A stretch of DNA of 64,000 bases, taken from contig NZ_FYDL01000009.1 of assembly GCF_900187505.1 (NCBI RefSeq), positions 226,308-290,307 on the forward strand, in the 5' to 3' direction. Below are positions 42,922-51,045 of the stretch, piece after piece (within the stretch, counting starts at the first letter, position 1; each line of letters begins with the position of its first letter). The notes under the pieces were generated by a model. That model had not been told where the DNA came from. It ran no database searches and saw only the letters and a program-made list of their open reading frames with translations. Source of the stretch: Pseudomonas sp. Irchel s3h17 (GTDB taxonomy: Bacteria; Pseudomonadota; Gammaproteobacteria; Pseudomonadales; Pseudomonadaceae). The position numbers were made by a program, and so were the translations under genes.

Positions 42922-43395
42922 ATGGCCGTCACACTCGACCAACCGGTCACCGACTTCGAAGTGCCCGCCACCAGCGGGCAGACCATCAGCCTGGCCGCCC
43001 TCAAGGGCAAGCAGGCGGTGATCTACTTCTACCCCAAGGACAGCACCCCGGGCTGCACCACCGAGGGCCAGGGCTTTCGCGATCAGTACGCGCAATTCCA
43101 GGACGCCAATACCGAAGTGTTCGGCGTGTCCCGCGACAGCCTGAAGTCCCACGAGAACTTCAAGTGCAAGCAGGCGTTCCCCTTCGAGCTGATCAGCGAC
43201 AAGGACGAAGCCCTCTGCCAGCTGTTCGACGTGATCAAGCTGAAGAAGCTGTATGGCAAGGAATACATGGGCGTTGATCGCAGCACCTTCCTGATCGACA
43301 AGAACGGTGTACTGCGCCAGGAATGGCGCGGCGTGAAAGTACCGGGGCATGTGGATGCGGTATTGGCCGCGGCCCAGGCGCTGAACAAGGCCTGA
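42922..43395 (+). CDS. bcp: Bcp/PrxQ-type peroxiredoxin
   Basis: A 157-residue thiol peroxidase that reduces hydrogen and organic peroxides. FYPKDSTPGCTTEGQGFRDQ holds the peroxidatic Cys. The residue five positions later, a resolving Cys in E. coli Bcp, is Gln here; other Cys residues lie in NFKCKQAF and ALCQLFD. The ATG at 42922 follows AAGGACCCTGCCC. Confidence 0.9.
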   Translation: MAVTLDQPVTDFEVPATSGQTISLAALKGKQAVIYFYPKDSTPGCTTEGQGFRDQYAQFQDANTEVFGVSRDSLKSHENFKCKQAFPFELISDKDEALCQLFDVIKLKKLYGKEYMGVDRSTFLIDKNGVLRQEWRGVKVPGHVDAVLAAAQALNKA

Positions 43396-43425
43396 TGCGT
43401 TAACGCCTGTTCAGCCCCTCCCACA

Positions 43426-43553
43426 CCGTGGCTTGCTCGCGCTGGGCTGCCCAGCAGCCCCAAACCAGCCACCGAGATAGTTCTGAAAGACTGCTGTCGC
43501 CTTGTCAGGGCGCGCCATGCGCGCCAGCGCGAGCAAGCTCGCTCGCCACGGGG
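43426..43553. repeat. REP doublet (REPIN-like), left arm shortened
   Basis: The right arm CAGCGCGAGCAAGCTCGCTC... (43525-43553) is complete. The left arm (43426-43449) lacks about eight bases of the matching palindrome. The pair lies between bcp and the convergent perM gene. It is the same REP type as at 46507-46644. Confidence 0.75.
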
Positions 43554-43567
43554 ACAGCGTTCTCGCG

Positions 43568-44638
43568 TTACAACAGCGGCGAAACCACCGGCTCCTTGCG
43601 CGGCCACGCATCCAGCACGGCCTTGAACAGGGTCGCCAACGGGATCGCGAAGAACACCCCCCAGAAACCCCACAGCCCGCCAAACAGCAGCACCGCGCAG
43701 ATGATCGCCACCGGGTGCAGGTTCACCGCCTCCGAGAACAGCAACGGCACCAGCACGTTGCCATCCAGGGTCTGGATGATCCCGTAGACCGCCATCAGGT
43801 AGAGGAACTGATCGCTCCAGCCCCACTGGAACAAGGCAATCAGCATGACCGGCACCGTCACCACCACCGCGCCGACATAGGGCACCACCACTGAAACGCC
43901 GACCAGCAACGCCAACAAGGCGGAATAGTTGAGGCCCAGCGCGATGAAACCGATGTAGGTCACCCCGCCGCAGATGGCCATTTCCATGACCTTGCCGCGA
44001 ATGTAGTTGGCGATCTGCCGGTTCATTTCCTGGCCGACCCGGGTAATCAGCGCACGCTCTCGCGGCAGATAACCGCGCACCCACTGCCCGATCATCACTC
44101 GGTCCTTGAGGAAGAAGAACACCAGGATCGGCACCAGCACCAGGTAGATCATGATGTTGACCAGCAGCGGCAGGCTGGACAGCGAGAACGTCAATGCCCA
44201 CTGGCCAAACTTGCCGATCTCGCTGCGAGCCACCTCGATGGCGCGCAACACCTGCTCATCCGACACCAGGTGCGGATAGCGCTCAGGCAGCAACAGCAGC
44301 AGCGACTGCCATTTGACGAGCATGCCGGGCAGTTCGTTGAACAAGGTAATGAGTTGATGCCAGAGCAGCGGCACCGCTACGACCATGAACACCAGCAACA
44401 GTCCCATGAACAACGCGAACACCAGCCCCACCGCTACGCCACCCGGCAGGCGCAGGCGCTCAAGGGTGCCCACCAGCCCCTGCATCAGGTAGGCCAGCAC
44501 CATCCCCGCCAGCACCGGGGCCAGCATGCCACCCAGGGTCAGGACGGCGGTGAAGGCCAGGACCAGCAGAACGGCGAGCACCACCGCTTCTTCATCGGAG
44601 AAGTAGCGCTGGACCCAGTCGCGAAGCACTTTGAACAT
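43568..44638 (-). CDS. AI-2E family transporter (PerM-like)
   Basis: A 356-residue inner-membrane protein with about eight hydrophobic helices. The family includes PerM and the AI-2 exporter TqsA. VLAYLMQGLVGTLERLRLPG and VPYVGAVVVTVPVMLIALFQ are typical segments. Substrate not known. It is followed downstream by a REP doublet; tusA is 20 bp upstream on the same strand. Confidence 0.85.
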   Translation of the reverse strand: MFKVLRDWVQRYFSDEEAVVLAVLLVLAFTAVLTLGGMLAPVLAGMVLAYLMQGLVGTLERLRLPGGVAVGLVFALFMGLLLVFMVVAVPLLWHQLITLFNELPGMLVKWQSLLLLLPERYPHLVSDEQVLRAIEVARSEIGKFGQWALTFSLSSLPLLVNIMIYLVLVPILVFFFLKDRVMIGQWVRGYLPRERALITRVGQEMNRQIANYIRGKVMEMAICGGVTYIGFIALGLNYSALLALLVGVSVVVPYVGAVVVTVPVMLIALFQWGWSDQFLYLMAVYGIIQTLDGNVLVPLLFSEAVNLHPVAIICAVLLFGGLWGFWGVFFAIPLATLFKAVLDAWPRKEPVVSPLL

Positions 44639-44658
44639 TAATGATCCCTATCGAATCT

Positions 44659-44898
44659 TCAGGCTTTTTTCAGCCAGTAGCGATAAACCCCGGCTTCGTC
44701 TTCTTCATGCAGCAGCGTATGACCGGCCAAACGGGCAAAGGTGCGAAAGTCCCGCTGCGAGCCGGCGTCGGTGGCAATCACCTTGAGCACCGCACCGCTG
44801 GCCAGCCCGTTGAGCGCCATCTTGGCCTTGAGCAATGGCAACGGGCAATTGAGTCCGCTGGCGTCCAGCTCGGCATCATGCTCTACAGCATCGGTCAT
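44659..44898 (-). CDS. tusA: Sulfur carrier protein TusA family
   Basis: A 79-residue sulfurtransferase. LDASGLNCPLPLLKAKMAL holds the catalytic Cys in the CPxP motif, which carries sulfur for tRNA thiolation and related paths. Length and motif match TusA. It precedes perM in a short operon and is divergent from bepA. Confidence 0.92.
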   Translation of the reverse strand: MTDAVEHDAELDASGLNCPLPLLKAKMALNGLASGAVLKVIATDAGSQRDFRTFARLAGHTLLHEEDEAGVYRYWLKKA

Positions 44899-44995
44899 TG
44901 CTTCACTCCGGATAGGTGATTGAGTTGCCTAGAATATCTGGTCGCGGCGCAAGTGTCCGGCTACAGTAAGGTCTTTGTCGACTAAGGCTTTGTGC

Positions 44996-46429
44996 ATGAC
45001 TTTTCTGCGCCCCACGCTGCTGACGCTCGCTTGCCTGCTCGCCTCGCCAGGCTTCGCCGACGACTTGCCGTCACTTGGCGACGCCAGTTCTGCCATCGTA
45101 TCGCCACAACAAGAGCACGATCTGGGTCGCGCCTGGCTGGCCATGTTGCGCAGCCAGGTTTCGCAACTCAACGATCCACAGCTGAAAAACTACGTTGAAA
45201 CCAGTGTCTACCGCCTGGTGGAAACCAGCCAGCTCAACGACCGGCGGCTGGAATTCATTCTGATCAACAGCCCGCAGCTCAACGCCTTCGCCGCTCCCGG
45301 CGGGATTGTCGGGGTCAATGGCGGGCTGTTTCTCAACGCCCAGACCGAAGGCGAATACGCCTCGGTCATGGCCCACGAATTGGCTCACTTGTCGCAACGC
45401 CACTTTGCCCGCGGTGTTGAAGCCCAGCAGCGCATGCAAGTGCCGATGATGGCCGCCCTGCTCGCCGGGATCATCGTCGCCGCAGCCGGTGGCGGTGACG
45501 CCGGTATCGCCGCGATTGCCGGCACCCAGGCCGCCGCCATCCAGGAGCAACGGCGCTTCTCCCGGCAAAACGAGCAGGAAGCCGACCGTATCGGCATCAT
45601 CAACCTGGAAAAAGCCGGTTACGACCCACGTTCGATGCCCACCATGTTCGAGCGCTTGATGCGTCAGTACCGCTTCGATGCCAGGCCGCCGGAATTCCTG
45701 CTGACTCACCCGGTGACCGAATCGCGGATCGCCGACACCCGCAACCGCGCAGATCAGGCGCCAGCGGGCGGCAAGGAAAACAGCCTGACTTACCAGTTGA
45801 TTCGCGCACGCGTGCAGCTGATTTACGAGGAAACCCCGGGGCTTGGCGCCAAGCGCTTTCGCGCCCAGCTCGATGAAAACCCTAAAAACGACGTGGCGCG
45901 CTACGGCCTGGCGATCGCCCAGATCAAGGGAGGACAGCTGAGCGACGCACGTGAGAGTCTCAAGCCGTTGCTGGCCAAGGCCCCCAACGAAATCATCTAC
46001 AACCTGGCCCAGATCGATCTCGACATGACCAATAATCGCCTGGCGGATGCGCAGGCGCGGGTCGACCGGATGCTGGCGCAATTCCCCGGCAACTATCCGC
46101 TGAACCAGGTACGTGTCGACCTGCTGCTCAAGCAGAACCGCCCCGCCGACGCCGAAAAGGCCCTGGAAGCCCTGCTCAAGACCCGGCCGGACGATCCGGA
46201 CATCTGGTACATGGTGGCTGAAACCCGTGGCCAGTCCGGCAACATCATCGGCCTGCACCAGGCGCGCGCCGAGTACTTCGCACTCGTGGGCGACTACCGC
46301 CAGGCCATTCAGCAACTGGACTTCGCCAAGCGCAAGGCTGGCAGCAACTTCCCGCTGTCGTCACGTATCGATGCCCGTCAGCGCGAGCTGATGGAGCAAG
46401 AGCGCTTGATCAAGGACATGATGGGCTGA
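44996..46429 (+). CDS. bepA: BepA-type M48 metalloprotease with TPR domain
   Basis: A 477-residue periplasmic protein of the BepA (YfgC) family, which helps assemble or degrade outer-membrane proteins such as LptD. The signal peptide is MTFLRPTLLTLACLLASPG. VMAHELAHLSQRH is the HExxH zinc site and EQEADRIGI supplies the third ligand. A TPR array occupies about 280-470. The ATG at 44996 gives the best signal peptide. Confidence 0.92.
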   Translation: MTFLRPTLLTLACLLASPGFADDLPSLGDASSAIVSPQQEHDLGRAWLAMLRSQVSQLNDPQLKNYVETSVYRLVETSQLNDRRLEFILINSPQLNAFAAPGGIVGVNGGLFLNAQTEGEYASVMAHELAHLSQRHFARGVEAQQRMQVPMMAALLAGIIVAAAGGGDAGIAAIAGTQAAAIQEQRRFSRQNEQEADRIGIINLEKAGYDPRSMPTMFERLMRQYRFDARPPEFLLTHPVTESRIADTRNRADQAPAGGKENSLTYQLIRARVQLIYEETPGLGAKRFRAQLDENPKNDVARYGLAIAQIKGGQLSDARESLKPLLAKAPNEIIYNLAQIDLDMTNNRLADAQARVDRMLAQFPGNYPLNQVRVDLLLKQNRPADAEKALEALLKTRPDDPDIWYMVAETRGQSGNIIGLHQARAEYFALVGDYRQAIQQLDFAKRKAGSNFPLSSRIDARQRELMEQERLIKDMMG

Positions 46430-46447
46430 CCCTTCGCGAGCCCAACG

Positions 46448-46703
46448 AAAAAGCCCCTCGACGAGGGCAATGCTGTTCAGTTAAGGATGGAGTTGCTCAA
46501 CACAGCCCCCGTGGCGAGCGAGCTTGCTCGCGCTGGGCTGCACAGCAGCCCCAAAAACGATCGCCTAGTTCGATCTGGAAGACCGCAGTCGCTTTGTTGG
46601 GGGCGCTTCGCGCCCCAGCGCGAGCAAGCTCGCTCGCCACGGGGCCCTCACTCGCTTCAAGCGTTTCCTAACTGAACAACATTGCCTCGACGAGGGGCTT
46701 TTT
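46448..46703. terminator. Intrinsic terminator split by a MITE-like insertion
   Basis: The outer arms AAAAAGCCCCTCG (46448-46460) and CGAGGGGCTTTTT at the right end would form a normal bidirectional terminator between bepA and flgE. Its loop is interrupted by the MITE-like element at 46467-46685, flanked by the 10-bp direct repeat CTCGACGAGG. See the element entry. Confidence 0.75.
46467..46685. mobile_element. MITE-like element with internal REP doublet, inserted in a terminator
   Basis: The ends are inverted repeats: GCAATGCTGTTCAGTTAAG and the complement of CTAACTGAACAACATTGC. A 10-bp repeat CTCGACGAGG flanks them (46457-46466 and 46686-46695). Inside, REP arms lie at 46507-46537 and 46614-46644. 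There is no transposase, so mobilisation in trans is assumed. The ends resemble those at 49960-50137. Confidence 0.75.
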
Positions 46704-46728
46704 CGGTTGCGCGATCAGCCCGGCGGCA

Positions 46729-48084
46729 TCAGGCCATCTGAATGATGGTCTGCATGATGGTGCTCTGGGTCGAGATGGTCTTGGCGTTCGCCTGGTAGTT
46801 GCTCTGGCCCTTGATCAGGTCCACCAGCTCATTGGTCAGGTTGACGTTGGACTCTTCCAGCGAGTTGGACACTACCGAGCCCAGGGTACCGGTTTCAGCG
46901 GTGTCGTAGGCGGCGAAACCAGACGCGTAGGTTTCCTTCCAGCCCGAACCGCCTACCGGCTGCAGGCCCTGCTCGTTGTTGAAGCTGGCCAGGGATATCT
47001 GACCGATGGCCTTGGACTTGCTGTTGCTGAAGTTAGCGAACAGCGTGCCGGTGCCGTCGATGCTCAGGTTGGTGATCTGGCCCGTGGCGTAACCGTCCTG
47101 GGTTGGCAGGTTGCGTACCGTATCGGAGTTGAACTGGGTGGTCTTGGTCAGGTCGTTGCTGATGCCGTTGGCGTTACCCACCGCCCCGTTCGCCGTCCAC
47201 ACACCGTCGGTGACAGTGCCGGGAGTCCAGACACCCGCGCCCATGACAATCGAGGTGCCGCCGCTCACCGTATAAGGGCTACCAGAAGCTGGCGGCACGA
47301 TAGCCAGCAGCTTGCCGTCCGAGCCGAAGTTCATGGCCATCGGTTCCTGATTGCCCGGCGTCACGGGCGGCGTACCGGTACCGGCGGGTACGTAGGCGCC
47401 ACCGTCAGGGTTACGCCCCTCCACCAGGGTGTAGGTCTGCCAAGTATTGGAACCGGTCTTGACCACATACTGGTCCATGATGTGCTGGTTGCCCTGGCTG
47501 TCATAGATCGGTGTGCTGAACATCTCGGTATAGGTTTCGAGCTTGTTCGGGTCGAACGGCGTCACGGCCGGATCGATGTTCGGCTTGCTCGAGTTCAGGT
47601 TGATGCTCGAAGAAATGGTGCTGGTGGTTTTCGGCGCCAGGTTCGACTGGTCGATTTTCAGGTCGCTGAGTACACCGTTGACGATCTTGCCATTGGCGTC
47701 GACGCCATAGCCTTGCAGGCGTGCGGTACCGGCGCTGTTGGTGACGAAGCCGTCCTTGTCGACCCTGAAGGTACCGGCACGGGTGTAGGTCAGCGAGCCA
47801 CTGTCGTTGAGCACGAAGAACCCCGAACCCTGGACGGCCATGTCCAGCACGTTGCCGGTGTTGCTCACGTCACCCTGGCTGAATTGCTGGGAAACGTTGC
47901 CCAGGCGCACGCCATTGCCAATGCTCTTGCTGCCGGTACCCAGCTTGGTCGCCGAGTAGACGTCTTCGAACTCCGCGCGCGAGGACTTGAATCCGGTGGT
48001 GCCGACGTTGGCGATGTTGTTGCCGGTAACGTCCAGCTGCTTGTTGGCTGCAGAGAGGCCGCTGAGGCCGACGTTAAAACCCAT
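46729..48084 (-). CDS. flgE: Flagellar hook protein FlgE
   Basis: A 451-residue structural protein of the flagellar hook. The N-terminal D0 region has LDVTGNNIANVGTTGFKSSR (rod/hook signature); the C-terminal D0 helix is LTNELVDLIKGQSNYQANA. The middle is variable, rich in Ser/Thr/Gly. Last gene of the flgBCDE block as seen here; its terminator is shared with bepA. Confidence 0.94.
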   Translation of the reverse strand: MGFNVGLSGLSAANKQLDVTGNNIANVGTTGFKSSRAEFEDVYSATKLGTGSKSIGNGVRLGNVSQQFSQGDVSNTGNVLDMAVQGSGFFVLNDSGSLTYTRAGTFRVDKDGFVTNSAGTARLQGYGVDANGKIVNGVLSDLKIDQSNLAPKTTSTISSSINLNSSKPNIDPAVTPFDPNKLETYTEMFSTPIYDSQGNQHIMDQYVVKTGSNTWQTYTLVEGRNPDGGAYVPAGTGTPPVTPGNQEPMAMNFGSDGKLLAIVPPASGSPYTVSGGTSIVMGAGVWTPGTVTDGVWTANGAVGNANGISNDLTKTTQFNSDTVRNLPTQDGYATGQITNLSIDGTGTLFANFSNSKSKAIGQISLASFNNEQGLQPVGGSGWKETYASGFAAYDTAETGTLGSVVSNSLEESNVNLTNELVDLIKGQSNYQANAKTISTQSTIMQTIIQMA

Positions 48085-48114
48085 ATTCCACTCCTTGTGC
48101 CGCGTTAGCCGGCG

Positions 48115-48840
48115 CTATAGACCGATAGTTTGTACTTTGGACAGTGCGATGGTGCCCATGTTGGCGAGGTTCAACATCATCTCGCCGCCGGTCTGGCTCA
48201 CGGTCACGCTGTTGACTGTCGCAGGCAGGTAAGTGATCAGGTCGACAGGCTTGTCGTCGATCGGTGCACTGGCCTTGAAGCTGTAGGTACCCGGCTCGAC
48301 TTTTTCGCCCGCCGTATTGGTGCCGTCCCAGACGAAGCTGGCATTGCCCTGCGGCTGGCTACCCAGGTCGATGGTTTTCACCGCCTTGCCGTCCTTGTCG
48401 GTGATGGTCACCGTGGACGAGGCCACCGAAACCGGCACGACCACCGAGCCGGTCATGCTCTTGCTGGTGTCGACATAGGCCGAGCCGGCCTGGACGATGA
48501 CCGAGCGCCCCACCAGCGACGATGCCTGCAAGGCTTGCGAGGAACCGAACGCGCTGGAAATGTTGTTCACCGAGGTGTTCAGCGTGGTGATGCCTTCCAG
48601 GCTGCTGAACTGGGCCAACTGCGCCACGAATGCGCTGTTGTCCTGCGGGTCCAGCGGGTTCTGGTTCTTGAGCTGGGTCACCAGCAATTGCAGGAACGCA
48701 TCCTTGCCCAGTTCGTTTTTGCCAGTCTTGCTGTTGGCGGCGGCGGCCAGGCCATCATTGCTGGTGGCGGTCGTCTTCTTCGAGGAATTGGCAAGAATAT
48801 CCTTGAGGCTCGGGCCGCTCGTGCTATCAGTCACACTCAT
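48115..48840 (-). CDS. flgD: Flagellar hook assembly scaffold FlgD
   Basis: A 241-residue hook cap protein. GKDAFLQLLVTQLKNQNPLD then PQDNSAFVAQLAQFSSLEGI is the N-terminal signature; the C-terminal half has an Ig-like/FlgD tudor region (GTYSFKASAPIDDKPVDL). It lies 30 bp upstream of flgE. Confidence 0.93.
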   Translation of the reverse strand: MSVTDSTSGPSLKDILANSSKKTTATSNDGLAAAANSKTGKNELGKDAFLQLLVTQLKNQNPLDPQDNSAFVAQLAQFSSLEGITTLNTSVNNISSAFGSSQALQASSLVGRSVIVQAGSAYVDTSKSMTGSVVVPVSVASSTVTITDKDGKAVKTIDLGSQPQGNASFVWDGTNTAGEKVEPGTYSFKASAPIDDKPVDLITYLPATVNSVTVSQTGGEMMLNLANMGTIALSKVQTIGL

Positions 48841-48855
48841 CTGAGTTGCCCCTTA

Positions 48856-49299
48856 TCACTGACCGAGGGTCAGGACTTTCTGCATCATGGTTTTGGCGGT
48901 GTTCATCATTTCCGCATTGGTCTGGAATGAACGGCTGGCGGAAATCATGTCGGCCATTTCTTCGACCACGTTGACGTTGGGGTAGAACACATAGCCCTTG
49001 GCGTCAGCCGCCGGATGATTCGGCTCGTAGCGGGCTTCCAGGTTGCTTTGGTCTTCGACCACACCCAGCACCTGAACGCCCTGGCCCGCGGCCTCCTGAT
49101 TCTGGAACAACGAGTCGCTGCCGCCCGACTGGCCGCCCTGGAACATGGTGGCGAACACCGGATGCCGGGCACGGTAGGTCTGGTCGATGCTCGAGGAGAC
49201 GGTCTCGGCGTTGGCGATGTTACTGGCCACGGTGTTCAAGCGCGTGGTCTGGGCACTCATGCCACTACCGGCAATATTGAAAACACTGGATAGGGACAT
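48856..49299 (-). CDS. flgC: Flagellar proximal rod protein FlgC
   Basis: A 147-residue rod subunit. MSLSSVFNIAGSGMSAQTTR then LNTVASNIANAETVSS is the N-terminal rod motif, and the C-terminal helix is SRSFQTNAEMMNTAKTMMQK. Usual length. It starts 3 bp after the flgB stop. Confidence 0.94.
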   Translation of the reverse strand: MSLSSVFNIAGSGMSAQTTRLNTVASNIANAETVSSSIDQTYRARHPVFATMFQGGQSGGSDSLFQNQEAAGQGVQVLGVVEDQSNLEARYEPNHPAADAKGYVFYPNVNVVEEMADMISASRSFQTNAEMMNTAKTMMQKVLTLGQ

Positions 49300-49302
49300 G
49301 GA

Positions 49303-49710
49303 TTACTCTCCGCGCAGGGCCGAGATCAGCCCTTTGAATTTGCTGTTGAGCAGCGTGAAGCTGGCCTGGAAGTTCACCGAGTTTTCGGCGTAGTTGGATT
49401 GCTCCAGCTGCGCGTCCACGGTGTTCTGGTCAATCGACGGTTGCATCGGCGTGCGATAGAGCAACGACTCGTCACCACTGCTCAGGCCTTGCGCTTCGAT
49501 ATGACGGCTGTTGGTCATGTTCAAGGCGAAGGTGCCGTTCTTGTGCTTATCGTTCTCGGTAGCCAGGACAGCCGAGAAGTCCAGGTCCCGAGCCTTGTAG
49601 TTCGGGGTGTCGGCGTTGGCAATGTTGTTGGCCAGCACTTCGGCACGCTGGGCGCGGAAGCCCAGGGCTTGCTGGTGGATACCGAGCGCTTTATCGAAGC
49701 TGATGCTCAT
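49303..49710 (-). CDS. flgB: Flagellar proximal rod protein FlgB
   Basis: A 135-residue rod subunit. ALGFRAQRAEVLANNIANAD, TPNYKARDLDF and the C-terminal FTLLNSKFKGLISALRGE match the family. The ATG at 49710 (MSISFDKAL) follows AAAGG; longer starts read unrelated text. An RpoN-type promoter lies 44 bp upstream, so it is the first gene of flgBCDE. Confidence 0.94.
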   Translation of the reverse strand: MSISFDKALGIHQQALGFRAQRAEVLANNIANADTPNYKARDLDFSAVLATENDKHKNGTFALNMTNSRHIEAQGLSSGDESLLYRTPMQPSIDQNTVDAQLEQSNYAENSVNFQASFTLLNSKFKGLISALRGE

Positions 49711-49753
49711 GTCGGAAACCTTTGGGTGACCTGATTTTTCGTACCAGGTACTT

Positions 49754-49769
49754 AGCAAGCCCCGTGCCA
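49754..49769 (-). promoter_or_regulatory. RpoN (sigma-54) promoter of flgBCDE
   Basis: On the minus strand TGGCACGGGGCTTGCT: the GG and GC dinucleotides are 10 bp apart, matching the TGGCAC-N5-TTGC consensus. It is 44 bp before the flgB start. FleQ-dependent control is expected from Pseudomonas flagellar genetics. Confidence 0.8.
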
Positions 49770-49944
49770 GCTGGCAAAACCCCGTAAACAGGGGCTTTGC
49801 CAGCGGCGGCAAAGCGGCAATGCCAGAAAAGCGGCAACCGATTTCCGTCACCTGCCGCTTTTCTGCCGCCCGGAACAGCGCACTGCCTCAACAGCACACC
49901 CGGCGTGCGCGACCGCCCAGAAGCCTGTGTCGGGGCAAAAAAAA

Positions 49945-50152
49945 CGGGAGCCCCGTGGGCTAATGCCGGTCAGTTAAGAGAAATAAAGCCGAACACGAAA
50001 CCCGTGGCGAGGGAGCTTGCTCCCGCTGGGGCGCAAAGCGGCCCTGTTTTGGGGCTGCTACGCAGCCCAGCGGGAGCAAGCTCCCTCGCCACGGGTACTA
50101 TGTTCGGCTGGTCTTTGGCTTAACTGATCGGAATTAGCCCCGAGGGCTCCCG
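49945..50152 (-). terminator. cheR terminator split by a MITE-like insertion
   Basis: CGGGAG (49945-49950) and CTCCCG (50147-50152), with the flanking CCC/GGG, would form a stem with an A/T tract at each side. Its loop is interrupted by the element at 49960-50137, flanked by CCCCGTGGG and CCCCGAGGG (8 of 9 identical). Confidence 0.7.
49960..50137. mobile_element. Second MITE-like element with internal REP doublet, in the cheR terminator
   Basis: Ends CTAATGCCGGTCAGTTAAG and the complement of CTTAACTGATCGGAATTAG. Nested inward: GCCGAACA/TGTTCGGC, then REP arms at 50001-50030 and 50066-50095 of a different REP type (GCGGGAGCAAGCTCCC). End sequences match the element at 46467 over AATGC-G-TCAGTTAAG. 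Confidence 0.75.
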
Positions 50153-50172
50153 CTGTTTTTGTCACCCGACCA

Positions 50173-51000
50173 TCACTTGGCCTGGTAGATGATCCCCGGA
50201 CTGCACTGGACCATCTGGTAGTGATCCGGCAAACCGTTCAGTGCCTCGGAGGCCCCCAGGAACAGGTAGCCCCCCGGTTTGAGCGTGCTGTGAATGCGCA
50301 ACAGGATGTCCTTCTTCACTTCGGCGGAGAAGTAGATCAATACGTTGCGGCAGAACACGATGTCGAACTTGCCCAGGCTGGCGTAGCTGTCGAGCAGGTT
50401 GAACGAGCGAAACTCCACCCGGCTCTTGATCGGCGCCTTGACCGCCCAGCGCCCCGGCCCTTTCGGGTCGAAGTAACGCTGCAGGCGCTCGGGCGATAGC
50501 CCACGGCCAATGGCCAGGCTGTCGTACTCGCCGGTCTTGCAGTTGTTCAGCATGGTGCCGGACAGATCGGTGGCAACAATCTGCACCCCCATCCGCAACT
50601 GGCCCAGATTGAAGCGCTCGAACTCGTCGATCGACATCGACAACGAGTACGGCTCCTGCCCCGACGAACAGGCGGCCGACCAGATCCGCAGGCGCTGGCC
50701 GGGACTGGCCTTGATCGCCTCGGGCAGGACTTTGTTCTTCAAGACTTCAAACGGGTAGGTGTCACGAAACCAGAGGGTTTCGTTGGTGGTCATCGCGTCC
50801 ACCACCATTTCGCGCAGGCCACTGCGTGGCTGGCCCTGGATACGCTGGACCAGCTCCCCCAGGGACTTGATGCCTTGCTGTTCCATCAGCTTGTTAAGAC
50901 GGCTCGACACCAGGTACTGCTTGTTCTCACCGAGCAAAATGCCACAGGCTTTTTCCAGGAAGACCCGGAACTGTTCAAAATCCAAATTACCCGTAGACAA
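50173..51000 (-). CDS. cheR: Chemotaxis methyltransferase CheR
   Basis: A 275-residue SAM-dependent enzyme that methylates glutamates of chemoreceptors. The N-terminal helical domain has GLREMVVDAMTTNETLWFRD; the SAM site is RIWSAACSSGQEPYSLSM; FCRNVLIYF is the late motif. It follows cheV on the same strand, 45 bp apart, an arrangement usual for Pseudomonas flagellar loci. Confidence 0.93.
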   Translation of the reverse strand: MSTGNLDFEQFRVFLEKACGILLGENKQYLVSSRLNKLMEQQGIKSLGELVQRIQGQPRSGLREMVVDAMTTNETLWFRDTYPFEVLKNKVLPEAIKASPGQRLRIWSAACSSGQEPYSLSMSIDEFERFNLGQLRMGVQIVATDLSGTMLNNCKTGEYDSLAIGRGLSPERLQRYFDPKGPGRWAVKAPIKSRVEFRSFNLLDSYASLGKFDIVFCRNVLIYFSAEVKKDILLRIHSTLKPGGYLFLGASEALNGLPDHYQMVQCSPGIIYQAK

Positions 51001-51045
51001 TGATGCCGCCTCTTAAATCGTGTTGACCGCCAGGGGCAAAGCCCC

